A DNA stretch of 56,465 nucleotides from Prevotellaceae bacterium (GTDB lineage: Bacteria; Bacteroidota; Bacteroidia; Bacteroidales; Muribaculaceae). Positions 1-8,180 of this stretch are shown here, piece after piece. The stretch covers positions 1-56,465 of the forward strand of contig JAETNS010000016.1 in the NCBI GenBank assembly GCA_021772015.1, written 5' to 3'. The position numbers were made by a program, and so were the translations under genes. Under the pieces are notes generated by a model. It did not search any database, was not told the origin of the DNA, and saw only the letters and a program-made list of their open reading frames with translations. Positions within the stretch are counted from its first letter, which is position 1. Each line of letters starts with the position of its first letter.

Positions 1-494
1 TTGACCAGTATCTGCCCGATGATTTCAGGATATGACGCGGCAAATTTCCGGTAACGTTCCGCCGGAGTCAGTTTGTAGAGATTCAGATGGCGTTCAAACA
101 ATGTCCTTGAAAATGCCTTCTCCATTTTCAAAGTGAAATGTCGGTCCTGCTCGGATATTTTTGAGAACGCGTAGCCGAACGGCAACTGCAACACTTCAAG
201 CCGGCATGATGCGATGATGGCCAGACGGGACGGATTACGGTACATCCTGTCAGAAAAACCTGAGGCGATATCACCGGGAAGCGAAAATCCGACCACGCCC
301 TCGGAACCGTCGCTGCGGTGGGTAACATACCTGCAATATCCCGAAATCACCACTGATATGTATTTCTCGATATCCCCCTCATGTAGCAGATATTCCCCAC
401 GCTCATACAACACAGGCTTGCCCTCCGTCCTGATAAGTTCAATGAGCGGACGGAGGTCGACCAGATCCTTGTATGAGTTGAACGTGTCAGCCAT
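1..494 (-). CDS. Crp/Fnr-family transcriptional regulator, C-terminus outside window
   Basis: Reading the minus strand from the ATG at 494 gives an open frame that runs off the left edge (164 codons visible). The protein starts MADTFNSYKDLVDL and has the cyclic-nucleotide-binding beta-roll pattern (GEYLLHEGD, then a glycine-rich SLPGDI turn), followed by the start of the long dimer helix (KMEKAFSRTLFERHLNLY). Family members are about 190-230 residues long, so the DNA-binding helix-turn-helix should lie just outside. It is divergent from the DUF3408 gene. Whether it belongs to the mobile element or the old chromosome cannot be told. The ligand is unknown; many Bacteroidota members bind none. 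Confidence 0.8.
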   Translation of the reverse strand, partial: MADTFNSYKDLVDLRPLIELIRTEGKPVLYERGEYLLHEGDIEKYISVVISGYCRYVTHRSDGSEGVVGFSLPGDIASGFSDRMYRNPSRLAIIASCRLEVLQLPFGYAFSKISEQDRHFTLKMEKAFSRTLFERHLNLYKLTPAERYRKFAASYPEIIGQILV

Positions 495-511
495 CAGCGG
501 TTGAAATATAC

Positions 512-542
512 CGGCAACAGACCGTTGCCGATAACAAAGTTA
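512..542 (-). promoter_or_regulatory. Crp-like gene promoter (-7 box) and leader dyad
   Basis: On the minus strand TAACTTTG (535-542) fits the Bacteroidota -7 box TAnnTTTG. Just downstream in the leader is a perfect 7-bp dyad, CGGCAAC-agacc-GTTGCCG (512-530), which could be an operator or an RNA hairpin. I see no good -33 box at the usual distance. Confidence 0.45.
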
Positions 543-682
543 GTCAATTATCCTGATAAATACCACAATACGCCTCAGGAATTTAATGCGATTATAATCA
601 TGATCTGATTCGGAAACTTAATAATATCAGAAAGTTTTTTTGCTCCGCTATCATATTATTTTCCGACTTTGGAGGGAAAATC

Positions 683-799
683 GCAAGTCCGCGCCGGCAG
701 GCGTGGACTTGCTGTTTTCGGGTGCCTGAATTAATTTCGGGCGTCCCAAAACACAACTTGCTGTGTTCGCTTGAACACGAATTTTTCTATCGAAAAATT
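683..799. other. Cluster of three hairpins in an 800-bp non-coding stretch
   Basis: The stretch 495-1297 holds no convincing gene. It does hold three close inverted repeats: a 13-bp stem with one G-U pair at 683-712 (GCAAGTCCGCGCC and its partner), a 6-bp stem GTGTTC/GAACAC at 763-778, and an 8-bp stem AATTTTTC/GAAAAATT at 780-799. They could be a terminator, a structured RNA, or a processing site such as a transfer origin. Nothing here decides between these. Confidence 0.45.
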
Positions 800-998
800 A
801 GAGTCCGACGGATAACCTATATCAAGCCGAAATCAATTACTTTTTTCATGTTTTTGCCGACCGTGTTTCTTCATACAAGGATACGCAGAAAGTCCCGGTT
901 CGAAGTAACAAGGTGACATACGGTGCCATAAATCGTCAGCAGACCTTGCAGATAGTGTGAATCCGGAATTTTTATAGTTATTTTGGCACATGTTCGAA

Positions 999-1175
999 TG
1001 CGCACGTATGCATAACCGTACATTTACGCACCGGAAATTGTCAGACTGCACACGTTATCTCGTTCCGTAAGGCGTGAACATCCAGACATACGACCACGAG
1101 GATGTGTACGGATGTAGAGTTCCGAATATGAGCAGGACGCAATGCCGGACTGCGCACATATGGATAACCGGACAT
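999..1175. repeat. 25-bp imperfect direct repeat upstream of the DUF3408 gene
   Basis: The sequence at 999-1023 recurs at 1151-1175 with three mismatches in 25 bp; both copies carry TGCGCAC then TATG and ATAACCG. The DNA between is full of looser variants of CATA/CGGA words. The copies are 152 bp apart and end about 120 bp before the DUF3408 start. Repeated protein-binding sites are one reading. Confidence 0.5.
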
Positions 1176-1297
1176 GCAAAAGCAGACACGTCATTGGAGC
1201 ATACCAAAATGTGAAAACGGCTGTATTTCCGCATATAGGATTCCCGGAAATGACAGCCCTCACGAAACAGATTTTTCAACCACTAAAAATAAGTATT

Positions 1298-1747
1298 ATG
1301 GAAGAACGAAAAAAAGTTGAAATCAACGAGAAAGAGATACTCAGAATGATGGCGGCAGACATCCCTCCCTCTTTAATGACGGGGACCGGAGAGCCTACAT
1401 CCCGTCTTGCCGGGGAAGACAGAAGTGAAAACAAATCACCAGCTCCCGATGAATCCGCACAGCCGAAGAAATCCCCGCCTGAAGCGGGCCGTGACAGGAC
1501 GCCCCGTAAAAAGTCCAATGTGCAGGGATATCCCGAACACCTGTTTGACGACAAGGTTGTGCGGGGTCGCCGCCAGACATATGTCAGCGAGGAAAACTAC
1601 GACCGTGTGCGCACCCTGCTTTCAGTGATAGCCCCGGCAGTAAGCATCTCATGCTATATCGACAATATCCTCTCGGACCATCTTGATAGGTATCGTGACG
1701 AACTGAACGCCATATACAGCAGCCGGCTTAACCTGAAGCCATTATGA
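1298..1747 (+). CDS. DUF3408 family protein of conjugative/mobilizable elements
   Basis: A 149-residue protein. The N-terminal 80 residues are charged and low in complexity (KKVEINEKEILRMM, then many P, K, E). The C-terminal 60 residues form the conserved part: GRRQTYVSEENYDRV, a hydrophobic VIAPAVSISCYIDNIL helix and a DHLDRYRDELNAIY tail. This layout is typical of DUF3408, a family found almost only in Bacteroidota conjugative transposons next to partition and mobilization genes; the C-terminal part probably folds like a ribbon-helix-helix DNA binder. The ATG at 1298 is chosen because residues encoded upstream in the same frame lie in the repeat-rich DNA and do not look like protein. Confidence 0.75.
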   Translation: MEERKKVEINEKEILRMMAADIPPSLMTGTGEPTSRLAGEDRSENKSPAPDESAQPKKSPPEAGRDRTPRKKSNVQGYPEHLFDDKVVRGRRQTYVSEENYDRVRTLLSVIAPAVSISCYIDNILSDHLDRYRDELNAIYSSRLNLKPL

Positions 1748-1781
1748 TTCCTATGCCTGCAAGAATGAAACAAAGGGCAAC

Positions 1782-1811
1782 CGGCTGTCTGAAAGGTATT
1801 CTTTCCAGCCG
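1782..1811. terminator. Hairpin between convergent genes
   Basis: CGGCTG-tct-GAAAG-gtatt-CTTTC-CAGCCG makes a two-part stem between the ends of the DUF3408 gene and the convergent gene at 1850-2269. There is no strong T-run on either side, so termination is only likely. Confidence 0.4.
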
Positions 1812-1849
1812 ACTGCCCCCTGCTGTTATATATCATCTATTTTTGCCCG

Positions 1850-2269
1850 TCATACCACCTTGCCGCGAATGGCACGCAGTCCCTTCGGGATGGGGTTGGT
1901 GAGGATTATCCGGTAGCACTTCATGCCCCCGTTCTCCACAGGGTCCTTGTCAACCATGAAGCCTGCGCATCTCTCCACCTTTGCGGCGTCGAGTATCATC
2001 CCGGCGATGTAGCTGTTGGAGAACCGTCCGCACCGTGCGTCATTCCATATCGTGAATCCCTGTTCGTCGTCGGTGCGGAACAGGTACCAGTCCTTCGGTT
2101 TTTCCTCGTCATTGGCCACGCACACCCTGTCGCCCGGTTTGAGTCCGAGTTCGAGGGTGAGCACCTTGCTCAGATATATCGTGCCGTCACGGTTGACGGT
2201 CACGACGCGCTTTCCCTTGTAGGTCATCGCCGGATGCGAGTTCCCCTTGTCATATACGGTAAGTTTCAT
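1850..2269 (-). CDS. Conserved hypothetical mobile-element protein, AbrB-like N-terminus
   Basis: A 139-residue protein I cannot name. Residues 24-50 (VNRDGTIYLSKVL, then ELGLKPGDRVCV) follow the pattern of a swapped-hairpin AbrB/SpoVT DNA-binding strand pair. The middle part (WYLFRTDDEQGFTIW) and the basic C-terminus are unassigned. The ATG at 2269 gives a compact start, MKLTVYDKGNS. It shares a strand with the sigma-like gene upstream (70-bp gap) and may be cotranscribed with it. A role as a small DNA-binding regulator of the element is inference. Confidence 0.55.
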   Translation of the reverse strand: MKLTVYDKGNSHPAMTYKGKRVVTVNRDGTIYLSKVLTLELGLKPGDRVCVANDEEKPKDWYLFRTDDEQGFTIWNDARCGRFSNSYIAGMILDAAKVERCAGFMVDKDPVENGGMKCYRIILTNPIPKGLRAIRGKVV

Positions 2270-2338
2270 AATTCATTATGCTTTTGTCGGTTAATATTCC
2301 TGTAAGTCTCTCACACAATGCCGCACTTTCGATAACGT

Positions 2339-2899
2339 TTATGCGGCATATCCGGCCGCAAGTCTGCGTCCTCTCGTACCGAGTGCCGGATGGTTGCGCA
2401 AGGATTCCAGCATGGTCTGTGCCTTCCGTGTCAGCACCGACACCTTTTCTCCCGTATGCCTCGCTATCGTGCGGAACGAGCTTCCGCTCTCGTAGAAACG
2501 CAGCATGAACATCCGGTAGTCCCCGTATGAGAAATGCCTCCGCAGGAAACGCTGTATGTCCCTGACAAGACGGTCGCGCCCGGTCATCAGTTCCTCCCGT
2601 TCAGTGCTGTCCTCCGCCGTGTCGGTTTCTGCAAGAGTGATGAAATACTCGTCACCCGGACAGGTTGTCCTCGCATCCTCCCGTTCCGTTACTTGCGCCA
2701 TGCGCCGGTAGCAGCCGATGAAATAGGATTCGAGGTCCATGATACCGTCCCTTGACGACATCACCTGCTTCCTCACCGCCAGATACGCATCATGGAAGCG
2801 GTCCTCGTCGAGCCGACCATGTATCGAAACTTTTTCTTTCAGCCTTTCATACATGCGGCTGAACCATTCGTTGAATTCCTTGAGATCCCTTGTTGCCAT
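2339..2899 (-). CDS. Sigma-70-like helix-turn-helix protein
   Basis: A 186-residue protein starting MATRDLKEFNEWF. It has the two-part layout of small sigma-like regulators: an N-terminal helical part with DRFHDAYLAVRKQV (compare region 2) and a C-terminal part with DYRMFMLRFYESGSSFRTIA (compare region 4), then a basic recognition-like helix. The ATG at 2899 is chosen; a longer frame up to 3085 would translate the GC-rich hairpin DNA and looks unlike protein. Its target is unknown. A role in switching element genes on is plausible but unproven. Confidence 0.6.
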   Translation of the reverse strand: MATRDLKEFNEWFSRMYERLKEKVSIHGRLDEDRFHDAYLAVRKQVMSSRDGIMDLESYFIGCYRRMAQVTEREDARTTCPGDEYFITLAETDTAEDSTEREELMTGRDRLVRDIQRFLRRHFSYGDYRMFMLRFYESGSSFRTIARHTGEKVSVLTRKAQTMLESLRNHPALGTRGRRLAAGYAA

Positions 2900-2992
2900 A
2901 ATCGTTTGTTTTTTATGTGAGACATCGCGGCCTGCGTCGGCAGGCACACCTTTTTCTTTGAGAGCCTTACAGCCGCCGAGGTGTCGCCACGG

Positions 2993-3095
2993 TGTCAAGG
3001 CTCGGCAAGGAAAAATACCGCAGCGGAGCGAGGATGATTTTTCCACAGCCGACCCCGCAGGGGCCACGGCCTTGCACGGCGACACACGGCGGCTA
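2993..3095. repeat. GC-rich structured element, copy A, in non-coding 2900-3316
   Basis: Between the divergent genes at 2899 and 3317 there is no gene. The block opens with a GGCAAGG word, passes AAATACCGCAGCGGAGCGAGGA and GATTTT, and closes with GGCCTTGCACGGCG, so GGCAAGG can pair with CCTTGC. A diverged copy with the same order of parts lies at about 8384-8475. Pairing with changed bases suggests that structure is kept. Confidence 0.5.
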
Positions 3096-3316
3096 CCTTT
3101 GCGTCAAAGAAAACATGTGTGCTTCCAAATCCATTTGTCCGTTTCCTTCGCTCTCTTTTCTTTTGCATCCACTTTATCGGCTTTCATATCTTCCGGATCT
3201 CCCCACAGTCCCTTTGCGGTGACACGGACTGACACTTGGCGACATGTGTCGGCACACTCTTTGTGTATCAGTATTTTATATTTTTCTTTGTGGCGTAACA
3301 TTAAATTTTGAAGAAT

Positions 3317-3628
3317 ATGGAAGTTGTGATAATTGACGCCGCCACGTTCAACAGGATGCTGGCCGGTTTCGGCGAACTTGCCGAGAAGGTGGAGCGGCTG
3401 TGCCGCGAACATGCCGACATGGGTGACATGCCGTGGCTCGACAGCGGCGACGTGTGCCGGCTGCTCGACATCAGCCCGCGGACATTGCAGACAATGCGCG
3501 AGAATGGCACGATGCCGTTCAGCCGTATATGCAACAAGGTCTATTACAGGCCGGAGGATGTACGGCGCATTCTGCCTGTGGTGGATATCAGGCGCGGGAT
3601 TGCCGCCCGCCGGGGCAAAGGAATCTGA
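3317..3628 (+). CDS. Excisionase-like helix-turn-helix protein
   Basis: A 103-residue protein. Residues 1-35 form a helix with a coiled-coil pattern (LAEKVERLCREHADM). Residues 40-85 form a MerR/excisionase-type winged helix: LDSGDVCRLLDISPRTLQ, then NGTMPFS and KVYYRPEDVRRIL. In Bacteroidota mobile elements such paired proteins sit beside integrase or mobilization genes and may act as excision factors or regulators. The ATG at 3317 is preferred over a TTG three codons upstream. A 27-bp gap separates it from a related gene downstream. Confidence 0.7.
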   Translation: MEVVIIDAATFNRMLAGFGELAEKVERLCREHADMGDMPWLDSGDVCRLLDISPRTLQTMRENGTMPFSRICNKVYYRPEDVRRILPVVDIRRGIAARRGKGI

Positions 3629-3655
3629 ATCAGTAACGATAAAAACGAATGATAT

Positions 3656-3961
3656 ATGGAAAGCGACAACATCAGGCTGCTGTCAACAGGCAGCGATCCG
3701 AGAGTGAAGGATTATTTCTCCGCCCTCGCAACCCTCTCGTCACGTGTAGATGAACTGCGTGGACGGTGCCGACCGACGCTATTCGGCGAGAGTTATTATT
3801 CCGACTGCGAGCTTGCGGCAATGCTGAAAGTGAGCCGGCGCTCGCTTCAAGACTACCGCAACAACGGGACGATACCGTTCATCCGTCTCGGCGGCAAGAT
3901 ACTCTACCGACGCTCCGACATCGAAAGGGTGCTTGAGAAAAACTATACCGCTTTATTCTGA
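3656..3961 (+). CDS. Second excisionase-like helix-turn-helix protein
   Basis: A 101-residue protein with the same plan as its upstream neighbour: an N-terminal helix, then YYSDCELAAMLKVSRRSLQ, the turn NNGTIPFIRL and the wing KILYRRSDIERVL. The two differ in most residues but share the spacing of the winged helix, so they look like an old duplication. It is followed after 6 bp by the MobC-like gene, which supports one operon of element-handling proteins. DNA binding is likely; the exact job (excision, transfer control) is inference. Confidence 0.7.
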   Translation: MESDNIRLLSTGSDPRVKDYFSALATLSSRVDELRGRCRPTLFGESYYSDCELAAMLKVSRRSLQDYRNNGTIPFIRLGGKILYRRSDIERVLEKNYTALF

Positions 3962-3967
3962 CACATC

Positions 3968-4411
3968 ATGCTTATGGATAATGTAAAAAGAAAACGTGGC
4001 CGTCCCCCAAAGAAACAGAGGGCGATATACCAATATTCGGTACGGTTCAACGACGCAGAGAATGCCCGGTTCGAGGAACGGTTCTTAAAATCGGGCATAC
4101 GCTACCGCTCGTGGTACATCAAAAAGCAGGTTCTTGAGGGAAAGGCAAAGATAATCCACATAGATCCTGCGGATACGGATTTCTACATCCGGCTGACCAA
4201 CTTCTACGCGCAGTTCGCCGCCATAGGCAGAAACTACACACAGGTGGTGGAGGATATCCGCAGGAAGTTCGGAGACAGGCGTGCCGCATCCATGCTCACG
4301 CCTCTTGCCAAAGCCACCATAGAACTTGTCAAACTGTCCCAGGCCCACAAAAGCATGACAGAAGATTTCCGCACCACGGTCGTCGATTATCACTGGAATG
4401 GCAATAAATAA
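3968..4411 (+). CDS. MobC-like relaxosome accessory protein
   Basis: A 147-residue protein. It begins with a basic, AT-hook-like tail (KRKRGRPPKKQRA), then a ribbon-helix-helix-like segment (YSVRFNDAENARFEERFLKSGI), and ends with a helical part holding the NFYAQFAAIGRNYTQVVEDIR block seen in MobC-type nicking accessory proteins, where 'IGxNxNQ'-like motifs occur. In related elements the next gene is the relaxase. Here the next gene, 211 bp on, is an AlbA-type protein with its own promoter, so the relaxase is missing from its usual place. Confidence 0.65.
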   Translation: MLMDNVKRKRGRPPKKQRAIYQYSVRFNDAENARFEERFLKSGIRYRSWYIKKQVLEGKAKIIHIDPADTDFYIRLTNFYAQFAAIGRNYTQVVEDIRRKFGDRRAASMLTPLAKATIELVKLSQAHKSMTEDFRTTVVDYHWNGNK

Positions 4412-4569
4412 AACCATTTTAGGGCTAAAACACGCACTTTCGTCCATTTTATGTGTTCAGACCTCTTGTTTTTCGGTCATTTTATGTGATTTCGGCCTTA
4501 ATAATCCGGGTATCAATCATGACTCCACGAACAAATAATCTGATATCGTATGCTAAATGGCAGAAAGGG

Positions 4570-4600
4570 ATTGTCATCTCAAAAAAAATGCGTAATTTTG
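4570..4600 (+). promoter_or_regulatory. Promoter of the AlbA/AbiJ/kinase cassette
   Basis: ATTG at 4570-4573, a 19-base spacer, and TAATTTTG at 4593-4600 match the Bacteroidota -33/-7 consensus very well. The ATG follows 22 bp after the -7 box. This gives the cassette transcription independent of the mobilization genes. Just upstream, TCATTTTATGTG occurs twice (near 4443 and 4479, the first copy with one change). Confidence 0.7.
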
Positions 4601-4622
4601 TATATATAAACCTGTCAATCAC

Positions 4623-6134
4623 ATGGCATTACCAATCAACATAGAGGAGCTCCTCAAAAAACGCAGGGTGGAATCCAGCCGTATTGAGTTCAAGAGCGGA
4701 TGGAATCCGGAAAGGATATACCGCAGCATCGGTGCTTTCGCCAACGACTTCGACAATATCGGAGGCGGTTATATCCTCGTCGGTGTTGAGGAAGAAAACG
4801 GTATGGCCAAACGGCCGGTCAAAGGAGTGGAACCGGAACAGCTTGACAGGATACAGAGGGAAATGCAGGGATATAATAATCTTATCGAGCCATTTTATCT
4901 CCCGCGCCCCTCGGTTGAGGAGATTGACGGGCGGAACATACTGGTCATATGGATTCCCGGCGGTGAACATCGTCCATATGCGGTCCCTGAAAACGTCACG
5001 GCAAAGACAAAGGTCGCCAGATATTATATCAGGAACGGCTCAACCACTATTGAAGCCAAAGGTGATGTTTTGGAAGAGCTACGTGATATGGCCAACCGTA
5101 CTCCGTTTGATGAGCGCGGTAATCCCGACATCAAGTTGTCGGATATTTCCCCGTGGCTTGTCCGGGACTATTTACGCACTGTTGACAGCCGTCTTGATGA
5201 AAAGCTTGAAACGGATGGCTCCGGTGAGACATTGATGGATGTCCTTGAACAGATGGATCTGTTGACAGGACCGACAGAACACAGGATATTTCGCAATGTC
5301 GCGGCCATGATGTTCTGCGAGAGACCGGAAAAGTTCTTTCCATATTCCCGTATCGAAATCGTTGTTTTTGAGAAGAGCCGCATTGAAACACCGGACAGGT
5401 TTACAGAGATAGGACCGATTTCAGGCTCCGTCCCTCGGATGGTCAAAGAGACCATGCGGATTTTCAAGTCGTTGGTAATAAAAGAACAGGTAAGGAAAAT
5501 CCCGACACAAAGCGAGGCTTTGAGAGCGTTCAATTACCCGGAGGAAGCTTTGGAGGAAGCCGTGGTAAATAGCCTTTATCACAGGAGCTGGCAAGAACGG
5601 GAGCCTGTTGAAATCACCATCGAGGAGGATGGAATCTCTATACTTAATTTCCCCGGCCCCGACCGCTCCATCCCTGACGAGGCGATAAGGGAAGGTCGCA
5701 TCCTGAAAAGCCGACGCTACCGCAACAAGCGTCTCGGGGAGTTCCTTAAGGAACTTGACCTTACTGAGGGCCGTTCTACCGGTATCCCTACGATACAGCG
5801 CGCCCTTGCCGTAAACGGATCACCGGCTGCCGCCATAGAAACGGCTCCCGAACGCTTGTTCTGCATAATCCATATACCTGTGCATTCTGCATTCAGGGGA
5901 GAAAAAACAGTGGATGTCCCTAAAAATGTCCTCTTAAATGTCCCTAAAAAACTTACTGAACGGCAATCGCAAATTATTGAGATCATCAAGGAAAATCCCC
6001 AGATAACAAGAGCGGAGATAGCCGCAATACTCGAAGTTACCGTCAAAACAGTTGGCCGGGAACTATCATCGCTTTCAGACCTCGTACAATATGTAGGATC
6101 AAAGAAAGGCGGTCACTGGGAATTAATATCATAA
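4623..6134 (+). CDS. AlbA_2/Schlafen-type ATP-binding protein with winged-helix tail
   Basis: A 503-residue protein. Residues 15-140 form an AlbA_2 (divergent AAA-4/Schlafen-like) domain, with E22-F23-K24 and the glycine strand GGGYILVGV at 47-55. Residues about 300-410 hold the GHKL-like C-terminal unit usual in this family (EEAVVNSLYHRSW, then ISILNFPGP and STGIPTIQRAL). Residues 445-503 form a winged helix (ITRAEIAAILEVTVKTVGRELSSL). Such proteins are often labelled RecG-like or transcriptional regulators, and many lie in defence islands. It is the first gene of a three-gene cassette, with 20 bp to the AbiJ-like gene. It may regulate the cassette or be its sensor or effector. Confidence 0.75.
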   Translation: MALPINIEELLKKRRVESSRIEFKSGWNPERIYRSIGAFANDFDNIGGGYILVGVEEENGMAKRPVKGVEPEQLDRIQREMQGYNNLIEPFYLPRPSVEEIDGRNILVIWIPGGEHRPYAVPENVTAKTKVARYYIRNGSTTIEAKGDVLEELRDMANRTPFDERGNPDIKLSDISPWLVRDYLRTVDSRLDEKLETDGSGETLMDVLEQMDLLTGPTEHRIFRNVAAMMFCERPEKFFPYSRIEIVVFEKSRIETPDRFTEIGPISGSVPRMVKETMRIFKSLVIKEQVRKIPTQSEALRAFNYPEEALEEAVVNSLYHRSWQEREPVEITIEEDGISILNFPGPDRSIPDEAIREGRILKSRRYRNKRLGEFLKELDLTEGRSTGIPTIQRALAVNGSPAAAIETAPERLFCIIHIPVHSAFRGEKTVDVPKNVLLNVPKKLTERQSQIIEIIKENPQITRAEIAAILEVTVKTVGRELSSLSDLVQYVGSKKGGHWELIS

Positions 6135-6154
6135 CAACATTCAGATTTTTACAA

Positions 6155-6946
6155 ATGCCATTATTTTCATCTCGACATGGCTATAAGCCGAAAGCATCTG
6201 ATATTCTAATTAGGGAGGACGCCCCTGAATCATTCAGATTATACCTGCTTATTCTTATGTATCCTTATATGGGTCTCAAGAAGTTGCGCTCCATAATATG
6301 TAAAGCCGCCAAAGAAGCCCCAGACCCTAATAATTGGGGCGAAAATGATTTTATGAAGAGTGAAATAGAACAGGTCTTGTTGGATGCTCAATGGTATCAG
6401 GTATATGATGCGATTGAATTATTCGTTGAAGCATTATATAGTGACCAATATCCTAAGTTCGAGGAAGAATTGAACGATTACTTCATCGAGAAAGGAATTG
6501 GCTGGAAGTTATCTGATTGGCAGATAGAAGTCCGTGGTGATGCGGATTTTGAAATAGCATTGGAGAGCGCCAGGGAAACATTAGAAAAATCCAACATACC
6601 CACTTCTGCAAATGAGATAAAAGAAGCGATTAGAGATTTGTCACGCCGTCCTAATCCAGAGATCACAGGTTCAATACAGCATTCGGTCGCAGCGTTAGAA
6701 TGTTTATGCAGAAAGGTAACCGGCGAACAAACCATGACATTGGGGAAATTAATTAAAGAAAATCCCCAGATTGTTCCACAACCATTAAACGATGTTGTAA
6801 CCAAAATATTTGGCTTTGCGTCAATAAAAGGGCGTCATCTTCAAGAAGGGAATGATCCGACCTATGAAGAAGCAGAATTGGTCGTTCATTTGTCTGCTGC
6901 AATATGCACATATTTGTGTAAAGTGGAACTACCCACAAATGTATAG
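6155..6946 (+). CDS. AbiJ-type N-terminal domain protein, putative abortive-infection factor
   Basis: A 263-residue protein. The N-terminus (FSSRHGYKP, then EDAPESFRLYLLI) fits what I know of the AbiJ N-terminal domain 4 family, which sits at the front of many abortive-infection proteins. Residues 60-130 are helical and rich in aromatics (WYQVYDAIELFVEAL). Residues 160-263 (SIQHSVAALECLCRKVTGE, LGKLIKENP, and VHLSAAICTYL) resemble the abortive-infection C-terminal helical bundle of the HEPN kind. No catalytic HEPN R-x4-6-H is obvious. Codon use is AT-richer than the neighbouring element genes. Its end overlaps the kinase start by 8 bases if the kinase starts at 6939, which points to translational coupling. 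Confidence 0.65.
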   Translation: MPLFSSRHGYKPKASDILIREDAPESFRLYLLILMYPYMGLKKLRSIICKAAKEAPDPNNWGENDFMKSEIEQVLLDAQWYQVYDAIELFVEALYSDQYPKFEEELNDYFIEKGIGWKLSDWQIEVRGDADFEIALESARETLEKSNIPTSANEIKEAIRDLSRRPNPEITGSIQHSVAALECLCRKVTGEQTMTLGKLIKENPQIVPQPLNDVVTKIFGFASIKGRHLQEGNDPTYEEAELVVHLSAAICTYLCKVELPTNV

Positions 6947-8072
6947 TACGTTAAGTATGAATAACGGCATAATCAAATTTCTGAAAGAAAAGGCTTTCGT
7001 TGAAATTAAAGACTTAGGACGTGGTGGTTTAGGCATAACTAAACTATTGCGGGACGAGTCCATTGATGAATTATTCGTCTGTAAAAAGTATCAGCCGATT
7101 TGCAACGAGTTTATTAGTCAGTATTACGAAAGTTTCGTCAATGAAATCAAACTTTTATACCGCATAAATCATCCCAATATTGTCAGAGTCTTCAATTACT
7201 ATCTATATCCTGAAAATCTTACCGGATATATCTTGATGGAATATATCGAGGGAACGGATATTGAAAGTTATATTCGCCAGAACCCATCCAAAATCAATGA
7301 CTGTTTTATTCAGTTGATCAATGGGTTCAAATATCTTGAAGAATGTTCTATCTTACATAGGGATATCAGACCATCAAATATTTTAGTATCAAAAGGTGGG
7401 ATAGTCAAAATTATCGATTTTGGCTTTGGGAAAGAGATATATAGCCCGTCAGATTGTGATAAAAGCATAAGCATTAATTGGTATTATTCAATACCACAGG
7501 ATTTTGAGCAATCCACCTATACACATTGTACGGAAATCTATTTCTTGGGAAAACTTTTTGAACACCTAATTCAGGAGTATAATCTTGCGTATTTATTTAA
7601 GTATGTAGAAATTGTTGAACAAATGACTAAACCAAAACCGACAGACAGGATTGAGTCTTTTTATGCCGTTCAACGTAGCATCCTTAATGACAATGCCTTG
7701 TTAGAAGATTTCTCAGAAGATGAAACCGCCATATATACAAGATTTGCAGATAATTTCACTGCGGTTTGTTCTCAATTAAGGACATCGACCCAATACATTG
7801 AAAATATTGACGATATTACTAATTCATTAAGAAGTGTTTGTCAAAATTCTGCGCTGGAGACATATATCCAAAACAATCAGATTCTTATTAATAGTTTTAT
7901 CAAGGGATCATATACTTATAACCCGAAGAAATTGGTGCCTGTTTCTGATGTTAAAAACTTCTATGTTTGGTGGCTGAAATTAAGTAATCGCCGTAAACAA
8001 GTCGTGTTGAGCAATTTGTGGGTTAGGCTCGATGCTATTGAAAGATCTGATAAATATGAATTGCCATTTTGA
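6939..8072 (+). CDS. Hanks-type Ser/Thr protein kinase with novel C-terminal region
   Basis: A 377-residue protein. All main kinase parts are present: glycine loop GRGGLG (27-32), ATP lysine K49 in VCKKY, alpha-C glutamate E69, HRD at 140-142 with N147, and DFG at 160-162. It should therefore be active. The kinase domain ends near residue 245; the last 130 residues are unassigned and end in an aromatic, basic stretch (FYVWWLKLSNRRKQVV). No membrane helix is seen, so it is cytoplasmic. The ATG at 6939 overlaps the AbiJ-like stop; an alternative ATG lies at 6957. Stand-alone kinases next to Abi-type genes suggest phage-triggered phosphorylation, which is inference. Confidence 0.8.
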   Translation: MYSTLSMNNGIIKFLKEKAFVEIKDLGRGGLGITKLLRDESIDELFVCKKYQPICNEFISQYYESFVNEIKLLYRINHPNIVRVFNYYLYPENLTGYILMEYIEGTDIESYIRQNPSKINDCFIQLINGFKYLEECSILHRDIRPSNILVSKGGIVKIIDFGFGKEIYSPSDCDKSISINWYYSIPQDFEQSTYTHCTEIYFLGKLFEHLIQEYNLAYLFKYVEIVEQMTKPKPTDRIESFYAVQRSILNDNALLEDFSEDETAIYTRFADNFTAVCSQLRTSTQYIENIDDITNSLRSVCQNSALETYIQNNQILINSFIKGSYTYNPKKLVPVSDVKNFYVWWLKLSNRRKQVVLSNLWVRLDAIERSDKYELPF

Positions 8073-8180
8073 AACATTTTATCAAAATTCAACAAGAAAT
8101 TGCAGTCCGGTCAGCAACCACTTGAAGCGTATTTTCATGCGTAAGCCGTGACTTGTTTCTTAGAGGTGAGGGAGTTTGCC

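Noticed and set aside
1142-1297. N-terminal extension of the DUF3408 protein
   Set aside because: The added residues translate the direct-repeat DNA; the ATG at 1298 gives a normal start.
2900-3085. N-terminal extension of the sigma-like protein
   Set aside because: It would translate structured GC-rich DNA; composition differs from the rest of the protein.
4453-4644. 63-codon plus-strand frame before the AlbA-type gene
   Set aside because: It runs through the repeat and the promoter and overlaps the next start; no protein-like pattern.
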